Source: Acidobacteriota bacterium
GTDB lineage: Bacteria; Acidobacteriota; Terriglobia; Terriglobales; Acidobacteriaceae
Reading direction: 5' to 3'
DNA: 7,584 bases
Assembly (NCBI GenBank): GCA_003225615.1
Contig: QIAS01000297.1
Coordinates: 1-7,584 of the forward strand
Below the pieces are notes generated by a model, which searched no databases, was not told the origin of the DNA, and saw only the letters and a list, made by a program, of their open reading frames with translations. Both the position numbers and the translations under genes were made by a program. Positions 7,345 to 7,584 of this stretch are shown piece by piece. The stretch's first letter is position 1. Every line of letters begins with the position of its first letter.

Positions 7345-7584
7345 ATGAATGCAACGGCAGCCGGCCCCAGGACTGCGGAACGCGAACTGATCTCGCGGGC
7401 TCTTAACGGCGACCAGGAAGCATTCGCCGGGCTTTATCAGGCCCACAAGAACAACGTTTATTCCCTCTGTCTGCGTATGACTGCCAACACTGCCGAAGCT
7501 GAGGACCTCACGCAGGAGGCATTCATTCAAGTATTCCGCAAGCTTGGGAGCTTTCGCGGTGATTCAGCATTTTCTACGTGGATT
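7345..7584 (+). CDS. ECF-type RNA polymerase sigma factor (RpoE-like), 3'-truncated
   Basis: The first 80 residues of a sigma-70 family ECF factor run off the right edge. These small sigma factors redirect RNA polymerase to stress or envelope promoters and are usually held by an anti-sigma factor encoded next to them. The ATG at 7345 follows AAGGAGA (7331-7337) at 7-nt spacing. Residues 12-50 contain the region 2.1 pattern ([19 protein letters not shown], then VYSLCLRM). [17 protein letters not shown] (54-70) and FSTWI (76-80) are the classic region 2.2-2.3 motifs that bind core polymerase. Region 4 and any anti-sigma gene lie outside the window. The assignment to ECF group rests on the short N-terminus and these motifs; the regulon is unknown. 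Confidence 0.92.
   Translation, partial: MNATAAGPRTAERELISRALNGDQEAFAGLYQAHKNNVYSLCLRMTANTAEAEDLTQEAFIQVFRKLGSFRGDSAFSTWI

Overview
The window looks like a chromosomal segment of a moderately GC-rich, Gram-negative-type bacterium. The best guess is an Acidobacteriota (Terriglobia/Koribacter-like) member. That rests on protein style, the uppS-cdsA-dxr-rseP-ispG order, the intergenic CACNAAGG-type repeat and apparently Shine-Dalgarno-less starts at two genes; it is an inference, not a database result.

Positions 1-5456 hold a dense block of envelope and isoprenoid genes, all on the + strand: the 3' part of uppS (undecaprenyl diphosphate synthase), cdsA (CDP-diacylglycerol synthase), dxr (second MEP-pathway enzyme), rseP (site-2 intramembrane protease) and ispG (penultimate MEP-pathway enzyme). 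Dxr and IspG feed IPP/DMAPP synthesis, UppS turns isoprenoid precursors into the lipid carrier for peptidoglycan, CdsA makes the phospholipid precursor, and RseP acts in envelope proteolysis and signalling. uppS-cdsA and dxr-rseP are tightly spaced with Shine-Dalgarno-linked junctions. dxr and ispG lack any visible Shine-Dalgarno sequence. Both instead carry nearly the same AT-rich motif a few bases before the ATG, which suggests separate promoters with very short leaders. The 162-nt rseP-ispG gap holds an imperfect inverted repeat followed by a T-rich tract.

Positions 5457-6793 are a signalling island: a NarL/FixJ-type response regulator on the - strand, convergent with ispG, and a stand-alone receiver-domain regulator on the + strand. 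The two are divergent across a 261-nt gap that may hold a 44-codon small ORF. No histidine kinase is visible.

Positions 6794-7344 contain no recognisable gene. There is a possible 72-codon small ORF on the - strand with its own promoter-like sequence, a dyad-symmetric site over that promoter's -35 box, and a C-rich leader with small palindromes before the last gene. From 7345 to the window edge lies the N-terminal part of an ECF-type (RpoE-like) sigma factor.

Most of the window is ordinary core metabolism and regulation, and I see no clear undescribed multi-gene system. The most checkable novelties are the shared leaderless-type promoter motif of the two MEP genes, the intergenic repeat used as a putative terminator, and the two small ORFs.
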